Source of the DNA: Turritopsis dohrnii
Taxonomy: Eukaryota > Cnidaria > Hydrozoa > Anthoathecata > Oceaniidae
DNA: 64,000 bases
Direction: 5' to 3'
Assembly: GCA_027922465.2 (NCBI GenBank)
Contig: BQMF02000039.1
Coordinates: 124,001-188,000, forward strand
Under the pieces are notes generated by a model. It ran no database searches, had not been told where the DNA came from, and was given only the letters and a program-made list of their open reading frames with translations. The position numbers were made by a program, and so were the translations under genes. Positions 47,201 through 57,690 of this stretch are shown piece by piece; the first letter of the stretch is position 1; every line of letters begins with the position of its first letter.

Positions 47201-50200
47201 ATAAAAATATATCAACACACACGCACGTAGACTGGATATCTGGATAAGTGAGGTAGCCTGGTCTATTACGTCATCTAGCAGCCCAATATTGAAAGTCTTA
47301 TTTGAAAATGTTGAAAGTCTTATGGAAATGTTGAAAGTTTTATTAGAGTTGTCGTCAAAGAATACGATTATCAAAAAGAAAGTGCTATTTATCTGTGTTT
47401 TAATTCAATTTTTATTGAAATGGGTGAAATTTGTTTTACAAAAGACAAAAAAATGGAAAGAAAGTATTAACTTTCTATGAAAGTATTATTTTCTTGACAA
47501 AATATTATTGTCATGTTTGGCGCGCCATAAAACCAATACTTCGCTATACTAGCGAAATTAATGAAAAAAATGCTTTTGTTTTTGAGATAAAGTGAACTCT
47601 TTCTAAAAAAAGATCATTTTGTGGTCAGTAAGTCTTTTTTTGCTGTGGATACGTACAGTTCAGCTTTGTTTCCTCCTCAGCTGCAAATGTCTGTCTACTC
47701 AGCATCACTTTATCTTTATTCTAGGTATTTTAAGCTTATTTACTTGTATATTTCTTGTTGGTGATTTGATGGTGGTTTTTAGGTTATCAATGTCCCTAAT
47801 TATGAACAGCCTTCTTAATCGTGATAAATAATTTGAAATATATATTCCAATAAAAACACTTCATTACTTTCAGCAATTATATGTGTGTTGATTTTGGTAA
47901 GTTTGGAACATGTATCTTTCATGTTCATGATGACCTTTGTTTACTTTTTATGTTTGCGATTTAGGCAGGTAGTATTCGTAATTAGGAAGATTGATAACAG
48001 TTATGTAATGTTTGATGCATATATGTGATTTACATATGATTTATGCTTTTATGAAGTCCTGAGTACCTAACTAGAAATGTATTGTTTGATATATTGTAAA
48101 AATCATTAAATCTGTTTTTGAATTTCTTAAAGATTTTGATAAGCAGGTCATGAATGTCAGTTTAGGTCAAGAATGGTTCATGCCATATTGTCAATAAAAT
48201 TAAAGTATTCTTGTTTGTGCTTGTGTTGATGATTAACAGCACAAATAAAGAATATTTAGAATGTATGGGATATGTACACATTATAACCTCTGAAAAGTTC
48301 AATATATCCTTAATATTATTTTGTACTAATAAAATGAAGAATGTTTCATGTATCTCAGTTATGCTTCCACAAAGCCCTAGGGAGCATATGATAAGAAATG
48401 TTTTGTTGTATTCTGGAAATAATTCAAACTTTCAAAAAAATTTCAAAAAAAGTCGTTTATCAGCTAATTTTGCAGAAATCCTTAGGCCTATAAGGGCATG
48501 CAGTTTAAGTTGTAAAGTATAATGTAACGATTCTCTTTTAATTCTTATTCCCTGCAGATAAAATTTAGAGGAAATCCCTGGCATTTTGTTAATAAAGAAG
48601 AATCATGCGCAGCCAGGTTGATGTTGAAGAAGATCATACAAGCTTTATCTTCGCACCAATGGCAACTTTATGGAAATAGCAATTTAAAATCTACGGCAGA
48701 CACTTTGTTCTTTCAATATGTTCCACAAGGAGGTATTATTTGTTATGAAATAAGTGGGTAGTTTAACTTCCTTGTGTAATAGCATAAATTGTTCATAGAG
48801 CTACACATGTGTTTAAAGATAAAGCGATACCAAAAGTAGGAGGAATCAACTCTGGTACATTTAGTCAATCAATATCATATTTCATGCAACTGTTTTTCAT
48901 GCCTTTCAATTTTCGATCACTGTCTATGGTGAATAAAAAAAAGCCATTGCAAAAAACAAACTGTACGCGCGACATCACGCGACATTTGATCTTTAAGTGT
49001 CAATCACCTTCAATTTTTCAACTTTTTCGTTCAGCTCCAGGAGAGTTCATGATATTGAGCTTGAATCGAACAGATAGATTACGTTTTATTGATGTTCCTG
49101 ACGGTATTATTTCCGGTGTAGAAGAGACTGTGAGACAGTTTTGGGCAAGGGGAGTGCAAGAAGTAAAAGATACTCGACCAACTTGTTACGAACTAAAATT
49201 AAAGGGAAATCCATGGTGGGCCACAGGTTTGTAATAATTCGAAACTTCATTATAATCCCTTTATCACAAAACATTTCCTTGAAAGCAGAAATCTGAACGT
49301 CTTTACATATTTCTCTTTGTTTATTCCTCTAGGTGACGAATCGATCGAGTCCAGATTCCTCGTCGTTAAAATCATGGAGCGTTTGAGCTCCATGGGTTAT
49401 TTTATAAGATCTGGCTTAGATTTAACACGTAAGGAAAACGACAAGTCAGTATTAATATTTCAAAGAGGTTCTCCATTGGTTACGCCTTTCATGTGTCTTT
49501 CTATGAACGAAACCGATAAAATACGAATGATAAACGCTCCGTCTAACGTGATTGAGGTAAGAGTTCTTAAAGGAAATTCGAACTTCGATTTCTGGGTTCG
49601 AATGATATATTCGCCATTGATTCGTTTTAACCTTGAATTTTCAGTTTTATCACATGGAAAGCTAAACTATAATTAAAGAAAGATTTTGTTACTTGTGACT
49701 TGTTATTTTGCTCGATGTTGCTCTTCATGGAAGTATCACAGTTGTTGTTCTTATTTAGCAGTAGCTATAAGTTCCTCTTTTCTTTTTGTTAAGGTTGGGC
49801 GAACGATTATGAGTGGCTGGGTGTTGGGGCTGCAAGAAGAGAAGATTGCTTGTAACGGAGTTTCCCACCAGGTAAGCTTGAACACGTCTTTCCCACCAGG
49901 TAAGCTTGAACACGTCTTTCCCCTAATTTCTATTGGATGTTGTCTTTCGTCCTTGTCATTGCATTCAGTAATGGTAGCGAAGTGAGGTTGAGTTGAATGG
50001 GTAGACGTAGGACTACTGAGGAGAACAAGATTCTTTTAGTCGGTAACCTATCAAGTGTGTGTCCCGTAATTCTGTTTTAGATTTTTTGTGTTACAATATT
50101 TGTTTATTTTTTTTTTATTTTTTTTTATTTTTTTGCTTATCATTTACATACTATTCAAATTTTAACCCGGCATTTCATTTTCTTTGTCACATTTCTTGTT

Positions 50201-50789
50201 AACAGTTAATGTTACCACTGCTTTGGTGAACTGGCTGTCATTTCTTCAGTGGTACATTTCATAAAATGAAGAGACTTTTCTTTTTCCGAATGATTTTTCA
50301 GTTTCACTTTGCTTACCCCTAAATTTTTATTGCCGTGTAAAATCGGTTTTCAATCGGATTTCCAGGGTACTTAACCAAAAAGTAAGGACTTACTTCAGTG
50401 ATGATCAGATCACTATGTTTTCGTTTTTGTCTTCTAACCTTTTTGTTTCTGATATTTTTGAGGTCAAGTTGAAGGGAAACCCATGGTCTTCAATATACCA
50501 AGGTGACGGAGCCCATGGCCGTGCTTTGTTAGTTCGTTTGTTAGAAGCGTTCACTGGTATGGGATGGCGGTTGGTATGCTCAGCTGATGTCTCAGCAAAA
50601 TATGTTCATCAAGACAAAGGTCCTGATTATCCACTAGATGTACATAGTTGGTTTTTTATGTATGATGAAGCAATGCTCGTGCATATGCAGCAGTTACAGC
50701 AACAGCAGCAATCTACTATGTTTCAATCGAACTTATATCCACAGTTGGGGACTGTTCCTCCAAGTTATGAACAAGCAGTGAAATATTAA
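41244..50789 (+). CDS. GNPW-repeat protein, paralogue 2 (nine exons, 517 aa)
   Basis: Exons: 41244-41346, 41470-41693, 41778-41903, 42008-42112, 48558-48732, 49035-49226, 49333-49556, 49794-49871, 50463-50789. Intron phases (1,0,0,0,1,1,0,0) are the same as in gene 1, and exon lengths differ by only a few codons until the last exon. The product starts MGSATSKLPFPDLKSY (Gly2, Ser6: possible N-myristoylation). It has four repeats of about 100 residues with LNGNPF, FRGNPW, LKGNPW and LKGNPW near residues 80, 190, 302 and 412. Each is followed by a helix and a GW-x-LV-x-S-[SA]-D-[LV]-S type strand. The C-terminus adds a Gln-rich stretch and TVPPSYEQAVKY, a PPxY motif of the kind bound by WW domains. 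Biochemical role unknown. The Met is supported by conservation with gene 1. Confidence 0.85.
42155..42340 (+). repeat. Third copy of the 21.4-kb foldback arm
   Basis: GGATTTCTGCGAAAGCAAGA through the CCGGCTTTGGTTTTTC and GCGTTTACATGAA blocks match 21345-21480 closely. It lies near the start of gene 2 intron 4, and only one arm is evident here. Confidence 0.65.
44481..45169. mobile_element. TTAA-flanked MITE with long TIRs
   Basis: Ends AGGCGGTTTTCCACTTCAAG (44481) and the complement (to 45169) continue inward through AAAATTTTCCGCGGACAGGA, about 50 bp of near-identical TIR. TTAA sits on both sides (44477-44480 and 45170-45173). TTAA targets are typical of piggyBac and Kolobok types. No transposase is present. 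Confidence 0.8.
45620..45709 (+). repeat. Three perfect 30-bp tandem repeats
   Basis: The unit starts ACTAAAAAGATACATGGATC and ends ACGTGGATAG, repeated three times without visible change. Inverted TATCCACGTC words lie just upstream (45603-45612). Confidence 0.9.
45865..46967. mobile_element. TTAA element, Kolobok-like, with CXC coding relic
   Basis: TIR AGAGGCATTGTACGGCT at 45865-45881 and its complement at 46951-46967, both bordered by TTAA (45861-45864 and 46968-46971). The TTAA-AG-purine start resembles Kolobok ends (family knowledge). The interior retains a - strand Cys-rich coding piece (46363-46569) but no catalytic core, so it is a deletion derivative. Confidence 0.7.
46363..46569 (-). 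pseudogene. CXC-type Cys-rich transposase tail
   Basis: A - strand frame holds HCICNSTCSRKDGKRSGCPC followed by KTREVKCGEECKCGKKKKG, a CXC-like metal-binding cluster often found at the C-terminus of invertebrate DDE transposases. An acceptor-like T-rich tract precedes it. It lies in the 45865-46967 TTAA element, without any associated catalytic domain. Similar in type but not in sequence detail to the cluster at 16104-16337. Confidence 0.55.
47640..48480 (+). repeat. Dispersed repeat, copy in gene 2 intron 4
   Basis: Blocks GCTGTGGATACGTACAGTTC, a CCTCCTCAGCTGCAAATGTC segment and TTATGCTTCCACAAAGCCC line up in order with 22420-23440. Diverged; class unknown. It ends just before exon 5 of gene 2. 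Confidence 0.45.
49861..49916 (+). repeat. 28-bp tandem duplication of an exon-intron junction
   Basis: 49861-49888 and 49889-49916 are identical and each contains CCACCAGGTAAGCTTG. The exon 8 donor (GT at 49872) is therefore duplicated 28 bp downstream (GT at 49900). Use of the second donor would add 28 nt and shift the frame. Confidence 0.9.
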
Positions 50790-52985
50790 GTCCCTACACT
50801 GGGTCTTTAAATTATGCGTATTGGTTGCATGTCTAATCGTGAATAGGTTTTATGCATATGACATATTTAGTTTGATTCTGTTTATCGCAGGACATGATTA
50901 TTATGATATTCAAGTACTTAGAATTACTTTATAAGGAATGGCGGCCCTTTCTTCTTTTCTCCTTACTATTCTGCAGCACCGGAGTTTGTCAGAAGAAGCG
51001 TTGAAAAGGCGTCATTTATTTTCAAATATTCTAAGAGATCATTATGTTCTACTACAGAGCCTTTTCTTGTATCAAAAGAAACATCATTACTTTGCACGCT
51101 TATTTCAAGCGTTGATGTGAAGTTTCTAATGACTTTGTATAGGGAAAAATTCACGAACAACTCTACTCAGTTGTATATAATTCCCTGCAAACCTATAGAA
51201 ATATAGTTTCGTGGAAACGAAACGTGATTTTTCCTAACCCGCTTATATGTATCTTTCTACAATATAACTACACCTAATGATGGTTTCAGGTGTAGTGTAT
51301 ATTTTTATTCCTAGTAACACTCGTATTATTTATTGCAGTTTTTTAGTTTTTTAGTGACTTTCGTACTGTAATTTCTTCTACCATTGTTCCCATCGATAAC
51401 CAACACATAATACTACTTCAAGCAGCATCGACAAATAACACTTATAGTCTATACACCACATTCATGGCCAAATCGTTAGTTTCAGTCTGATAAGCTTTCT
51501 CATTAGCACATAAAATAAAAAATATAAAACATAAAAAATACGACCAGAGCATGTTTTAAAACGGGGGTTGAACATATGATTCTATAGAAAAGTTGAACAA
51601 AGATTATTTTTTCCATAATTGCTACATTGTGTCCTTTGTTCTCTTGAAATAAGTGTTACATTGAATGTATTACTCACATTTCAACGAAAGTCTATTGTTC
51701 TTATAATTTCATCAAAACAACTTATACGCACGATGTTTTAGTATTCATAAATTATCTACGACGTGTGTATCCAACCTGAAAATTCTAAAGTTCAGACATA
51801 AGAGTAAGCTTTATTTATGATAGCGATCATTAAAATTTGAAAGGTCACCGAAGCATTCAGAACAAACTATAATATATATCATTGGAAAACACATCACGAT
51901 ACTGCACTTATGTGCGTATATATATATATCCTTATACCGTTGATATTATATTTTTTTCAGTTTAATGTACTTACGTTTGATTTTTAAATGAATATAGGAA
52001 CAATAATTCCATGAATACAAGTGCAGATTTATCATGCTTTTTTATCCCATTTTTGGCTTGCTTTTTAAGCCTATATGTTAAAAGTTTTTTTCATACATAA
52101 ACAATAACTACGTGAATGCGTTTTAAAAGGGCGATCGTTACTCGCACTCTTCTGAACTGCCTGATTTTTCGCACGATAACGATCCCTTCATACATTTTAA
52201 ACGATCCCTTCATACATTTTAAACGATCCCTTCATACATTTTAAACGATCCCTTCATACATTTTAAATTTTAAAAGAACATTAGACCTGATGATGATTAT
52301 TAATGTCGAATTATATTGTCGAAAAATAACTGCTGGTCATACTATTTGTACAGACTTTGCTTGCCGCAATGTTTCTGACTTATAAATTTTATTTTCTCCT
52401 TTTCCATATTTTATTTCTAATCAGTTCAAACACCGTGTTTTGGCCGAGTATCCAACCTCGTTTTTAATTGCTTCTAAGATCATGACATAACTGATTTAAA
52501 CAAAACATTCGAAGGCGTTAAAATATCGATATTCTTTGTTCAACACAATGTGCCTAAAAATCCTAGATCCGCCCCTGCACAAGCCGTGCTTTGTGTTCTG
52601 CATGCTTTGCTTCCTTTAATCGTGCTTTAACCACACCAGTTCTCCCGAGACATGAAATACGCCATGGAGTTGTCGCCGGTGTCGCCGCCCTTGTGTCTTA
52701 ATGATCTCTTATTTCCAATTCCCATTATAGTAATGCAGTTGCGGGTCACTCGACATCGCAAGGGGACCGGGAAATATGTCGAGAAAGCGGGGCATTTTTT
52801 CAATGTTATATTTTTGTCCATCGCTCCTACCAACCCTATATTTTGCTTTTTTGAGGTTCGGACAGTACCTAGCAGAATTAAATAAGAAAAGCACTAATAT
52901 ATTTCTTAATTTGGAATATATTGTTATACAGTGTGCTTCGTAATGCTGGAAATAGAAATTTTAAAGCTGTTTTTTTAAATGAATA
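50790..52985. other. Downstream of gene 2, no gene seen
   Basis: Contains the presumed 3' UTR of gene 2 and AT-rich spacer. Structures seen are a GTTTCGTGGAAACGAAAC hairpin near 51206, four 22-bp tandem repeats (52179-52266) and an ATCCTAGATCCGCCCC motif (52560-52575). No ORF has recognisable features. Confidence 0.45.
52179..52266 (+). repeat. Four perfect 22-bp tandem repeats
   Basis: Unit ACGATCCCTTCATACATTTT plus AA, four uninterrupted copies. Confidence 0.95.
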
Positions 52986-53138
52986 TACCTTATCGGACAA
53001 AACTTAGTCGGACAAAAGTGACTAAATTTTCTGGAAGTGACTAAAATTTTGTCCGACTAATAATTTTGTCCGACTAAAATTTTGTCCGACTAATTATTAA
53101 GTCCGACTAAATATTTGTTCCAAATAATTTTTTTCAGA

Positions 53139-53375
53139 ATTCTTCTTCTTAACGGGTTTCATTCCAAACCATGTCTTCTATAAAGGAAAATTTACCGATC
53201 CTTCCAAACAGGCTAAACTAATCAAGAAAAAAACAAGAAAATCTGCCTCTCCGGAAATCCTGTTTGCGAAAGTTTTGAAAGCTGACAAATTGATTTCAAA
53301 AGGAAAGAAGGACGATCTTGAAAGTATGTTTGCTTATATTCCTCCTGTTGATGTTGCTTTTATAAGACCCTATTA
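53139..53375 (+). CDS. Unrecognised Lys-rich exon of the TA element
   Basis: After a TTTTTTTCAG acceptor, an open frame reads FFFLTGFIPNHVFYKGKFTD, then a Lys-rich stretch (KLIKKKTRKSASPE) and KADKLISKGKKDDLESMF, ending IRPY at TAA (53373-53375). It looks like the C-terminal exon of a longer element-encoded protein whose upstream exons are missing here. No domain is recognised and the function is unknown. Position inside the 52988-54455 TIRs ties it to that element. Confidence 0.4.
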
Positions 53376-53951
53376 AAGTGAAGAAAGATAATTTTGGTAA
53401 CATTTTATGCAATTTATATTTTTAAACCATATATTCATAGATTGTGTTACATTTTTTATGGTGAAGGTTAGCTATTTTGTCAATTGTTTTTTGGCTGAGT
53501 CCTTTGTATGTCCTCATGGGACATATTATCATTTATGATCTAATTTTTAAGATTTTATTTAAACTGCAGAATTTTAATGCACTTTTAAGACTTTATCAGC
53601 ATCTTATGTTCTTCTACAATCGCCATTTTAAACTTACAATAAAAACAAACGAACTCTACTATTTACAAGATAGTCTAATAATGGTTTTAGGCCAAATCAA
53701 CAACCTCGTATCAACCTGTACATAGAATAACCCGTATTTGCATGGCTTTTGGAGATAACACATAATAATTTTACGGGTGATAACGAATAAGGAGATAAAA
53801 CAAGATAAGACTGCCCATTTGAAGGGTATTTATCGCTTTTTTTTCGGAGAAAGCTCACGAAGAAAGAACAAAATAACTCTGAAAAGCTTGAAAACAATCG
53901 AGGCTCATTTTTTCCAAAAATGGAGATAGAACAAAATAATTCCCAACTAAC

Positions 53952-54241
53952 AATATGAATATGATGGAATAGAAGGCAGCAATGAATCAGAATCGGATTC
54001 AGATGAGGAAATCAACGTGTTTATCCAAGAATCTTCAGATGAGAGTGACAGTGAAGTTATAAGGAATCCATGGGAAAAGAGAAATGCACCGGTAATAACA
54101 GAAACTTCCGATGAAAGTGATAGCGAGGTGGTTCAAAAGAAAAAGAAGACAGCCATAATAGAAGAAACGCCTGAAACCAATGCAAGAATCAAAATATATT
54201 TTTATACTGATCAGGAATATGACATTGAAATTGAAAAATAA
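53952..54241 (+). CDS. Acidic Ser/Asp repeat protein piece of the TA element
   Basis: Open frame up to TAA at 54241 with two tandem acidic motifs, SSDESDSEVIRNPW and TSDESDSEVVQKKK, each preceded by I-x-E-[ST]. They end in a polar tail (YFYTDQEYDIEIEK). The first Met is at 54017, but the acidic reading continues upstream (SNESESDSDEE), so an upstream exon is possible. It is within the 52988-54455 element. The low-complexity acid repeats give no function. Confidence 0.35.
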
Positions 54242-55254
54242 AATTATCCTATCAAGTAAATTAAGTATTGCATTTATTTTATTGCCTCCCAAAATTAAGT
54301 AAGTTATGAAATTTTAGAAAAGGACCAAAATTTTAGTCGGACAAAATTATTAGTCGGACAAAAGTGACTAAAATATTTGGAGGTGACTAAAATTTTGTCC
54401 GACTAATATTTTCGTCCGACTAAAATTTTGTCCGACTAAGTTTTGTCCGATAAGGTACCGAATTTAAAAATAATTTTTACACCGTTGGAAAGCCATTTTG
54501 AAGTTCTTTCGGATAGCATGTTTTTGTGAAAAATAAAAAAGTGGTTCTTGAAAAAATAAGGAAAATGTCTTGGAAAAATGTAATTAAATTTTTAATGGTA
54601 AGCCATCGTATATCGTATATCGAAAAGGCAAGAGATCCTGGGTTCGAGGTTGGTCGAAAACTTACTTAGTAGAGCAATACAGTGTGTTTCTCCATATTTC
54701 TATGATTTCTCAGAATGTTGGAAACGGGAAATTTAAAGCTTTTTTTTAAATGAATATACAGAATTTCAAAATAATTTTTATATCAATGGAATGCCATTTT
54801 CAAAGTTCTTTTGTGAAAAACGAAAAAGTGATTTTTGAAAAAATAAGGAAAATGTCTTGGAAAAATGTAATTAAATCAACCATAATAAATCTGTAATTGG
54901 CGTCGCAAACTGCCATAAGTACCAATTAATAATGAGTCTTCTTATAATTAAAGAACATTGAACCTGATCTAGCTAGGCGGGGCTTGCGACGATATGCTCC
55001 ATATCCTCAAGACAATTATTGAACTGCCATTTTTCTTCGAACTCCAACGCAATCCTTGATGACCATTCCTCTTGAGAGAGTTCGGACATATCAAATAATC
55101 TGGCGTTATAACTTCCGTATTGCTTCTGTGGTTTCATGTATGATTCTTCCAACAGAAGCTATCGTTTTTTGCGAATTTCCAGTGAATATATATCAACACA
55201 AAACTAAAAGAGCCACGTTTAGTTTTTACTACTGCACACTTAATTATGGCGCGC

Positions 55255-56150
55255 CAAAAGGAGCTTTATTCCCAACGTATCGAATATGATACTATGAAAC
55301 CAAATTTAATACTACAGGTGACATTATTATAATACTTTAATACGAATTTATTATGAAGAGCAGCGATTTAAATGAAAGGAACAAAATATAATACTAAAAA
55401 ACAATTATGATAGTATCGTCTGTTGTCCTTAAAACTAACTTATCGAATATTATACTATCGCGTTGTTGTTTTAAAAAACTTCGGTCTAAAGGTCTAGAAT
55501 AGGTTTGACTCGGTTAACAAAATCTATACGTTTTGTTTTGAGCGAAATGTTCTGGCTGCTTTCACTTCGTTAAAAATCAAGATGGCAGAGAAGGAACTAG
55601 TCACTTCTCTGACCAATTTGGTTAAAGCTGCGAAAAGAATGCCAATATTAAGTGATGAAACAAAAACAGTGAACCCAACACTTAGACGCTTTCACCCTAG
55701 TGGAAATAGTAAGGGGTGGTGGTGGATGTGGTAGTGAAGAGGAGGGAGAAGGACATAGCAGAAGCACATGCAGTAGCAGCAACAATGGATTAACTGGAAG
55801 TGGTTTTAAAAAAGGCGCAAGAAAACCACAAAATTTAACAGCCACAGCTGTTTGGAGTTCACCTCTGGAACGTACATGTTTGGGTAATCAAGTTCATAAC
55901 AGGTCTATTCACGTGACCTTAGAAAGTAGACCTAAGTCTTATAATAAATAAACATACTTATAGAAACAATGGATAGTATTATAATCATGAACAAAGTCTT
56001 ATATTTAACATATTTACTGTTATAATCACGTTACGCATCAACCATTATTTTTCTGTAGTTTTATAATCATCAACATAGTATTATATTGCTTCAAGATAGT
56101 AATATAATGCCGATTGATAGTATTATAATCAATCAGAAGGCTAAAATAAA
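55255..56150 (+). mobile_element. Repeat-bounded element with small frameshifted ORF
   Basis: Both ends are crowded with ATAGTATTATA / TATAATACTAT-like words (about 55285-55460 and 55970-56145), resembling subterminal binding arrays. Between them a + strand coding piece starts at ATG 55582 (MAEKELVTSLTNLVKAAKRM) and runs to RRFHPSGNSKG. It then hits a stop, while the adjacent frame continues as GGGGCGSEEEGEGHSRSTCS up to 55951. A small indel in the GGT run near 55720 would join them. Exact ends not found; class unknown. Confidence 0.4.
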
Positions 56151-56159
56151 CTAAAGTCT

Positions 56160-56719
56160 GTCTCAATATAATTGGCAGTGGAAACAACTACCTCATAATT
56201 TTTGATAGCCACTTCCGATTCCAAAAATTTTTTTGCATGTTTTAGATAATCAAAAGCACTATATTTGAGTATATTTTTGGTTGAAATATTCGCGATTTTT
56301 AGCGGTTAAATTTGCGATTTAAAAAATAAAGCTTTTTTTCTACTTAAGCTATAACTTTCATTTCTGCACCAGTGATAGCCCTGCATTAGGCAAAGAAAGT
56401 TATAAAGTTTGAGGGCAAACCAATGGGTCGTTCAGAAGATATGGGACACGAAGTACCCCCTCAGTAGCGATTTTACTTCGTAAAATCTCCACCGGAGCTA
56501 ATACTGGTATCTCCGCTTTGCCCGATAAATCTAGAGGTCATTGCTTCAACCTCCTCTTCGCTTTTTCTCGCTCGAACGACAAGACGTGCTTAAGTAAGTA
56601 AACAAATTTATCTTATGCTAATCCGCAGTTTTCTTCGAAATCGTCAGTTGATAATAGAAATGAAATGACAAATGCCACTCAATATTAATTGATTTTAACC
56701 CCACCGGTTATATTTCATC
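56160..56719. other. 5' noncoding region of the DIRS-like element
   Basis: No ORF. The sequence from about 56400 onward is less AT-rich than its surroundings and leads into the gag frame, so part of it is probably the DIRS 5' terminal repeat and leader. The left boundary was not identified, because the right terminus is not in the window for comparison. Confidence 0.35.
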
Positions 56720-57690
56720 GTGTTTTCTCACCGTTCTCGTAGAATGACCGGTGAAGATTGTGAGGAACAACAACACTCACCCCTGTCAGACAGTGTGGAT
56801 GACGATCCAACAGGAGGATTGAATCCTCAAGATATTGACAATCCCCCGAAAAGAGGGAGAGAGACAGAGTCTCGTGACGAACCGCCAGCAAAGGTGGGGC
56901 GATTTGAATTATGTGGGGGAGATATCAATGATTGGTCATTAGACCCTGATTTGGCAACATATGCCAATAAATATATGCAGACATTTATACCAAGCCAAGC
57001 CCTCAAAGAAGGGATATTATCACAAAATCCAGTACCACAAAATGTGGAAGGAGTAAAGGGCATTGACCCATACCTGAGAGAACTGCTAAATGAGCAGGGA
57101 AGAAAAGTAACAATTAACCAAGATCAGCAATTGTCATCTCTCCAACAGAGGATCAGCAATGTGTATGGACCCCTGAGTCGAATTTGGTCTGCCATAGAGC
57201 AGGAAAAAGAGAAAGTGCTGGAATCTTCAGGAACTTCTGAGAATCAGAAGGATGCTATGGTAGATATATCAAACTTATTTGATCAAACTGTCCTTCTTCT
57301 GGGGCAGGCATTCAATTCGTGCTCCTACATACGAAGATTCAATATCCTGATTTCTTTCCTAAGTGACAAGAAAAGAACAGAATCCATCTTAAAGGATATG
57401 TCAGATGCATTCGCAGACAATCAATCCGAGTTTTTATTTGGTCCAAAATATGAAGAGGTGGTTTCTAAATCTGTTAATGCGAAAAATAAGTCCAAGGAAT
57501 TGTTTGGTGCAATGCGCAAGGCTGATCGTGGTGGCAATGGTGGTCGACGGCCCTTTCCGAGGGGCCCCTTACCTCAATCAGCTAGGGGTAGGGGGCGTGG
57601 TGTCTTCTTGGCAGCAGGACAAGCCTTGGCCAACTCAGGATCAAGCAGAGGACAAAGAGGTAACACTAAATTTTTGCAAAAGTTCTCTTC
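56720..57690 (+). CDS. DIRS-like gag region
   Basis: First part of a 1245-codon frame (start MFSHRSRRMTGEDCEEQQ at 56720; a second Met follows at 56744). About 320 residues: an acidic N-terminus, then helical sequence with LTTYAN-like and QQRISNVYGPLSRIW segments, ending in an Arg/Gly-rich basic tract (RGRGRG near residue 290) suited to nucleic-acid binding. It resembles the ORF1/gag of DIRS-like elements by position and by the RG-rich tail; no CCHC knuckle is seen. The same frame stays open through the RT region and becomes the recombinase. Confidence 0.65.

Larger units (their letters stand above)
52988..54455 (+). mobile_element. TA-inserted DNA element with GTCCGACTAA repeats
   Basis: Inverted ends CCTTATCGGACAAAACTTAG (52988) and its complement (to 54455) are flanked by TA (52986-52987 and 54456-54457). 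Inside each end, AGTCGGACAAAA / TTTTGTCCGACTAA words repeat several times. The flanks match a second, uninterrupted copy of the surrounding repeat at about 54755-54810, which acts as an empty site and supports the TA duplication. Two coding remnants lie inside. Superfamily not recognised. Confidence 0.8.

Noticed and set aside
52179..52266. Regulatory repeat or origin
   Set aside because: Four perfect 22-bp copies alone do not support a function; treated as a minisatellite.
53477..53725. 82-codon ORF inside the TA element
   Set aside because: Hydrophobic AT-driven reading without splice context or motif; the convincing coding pieces are on either side of it.
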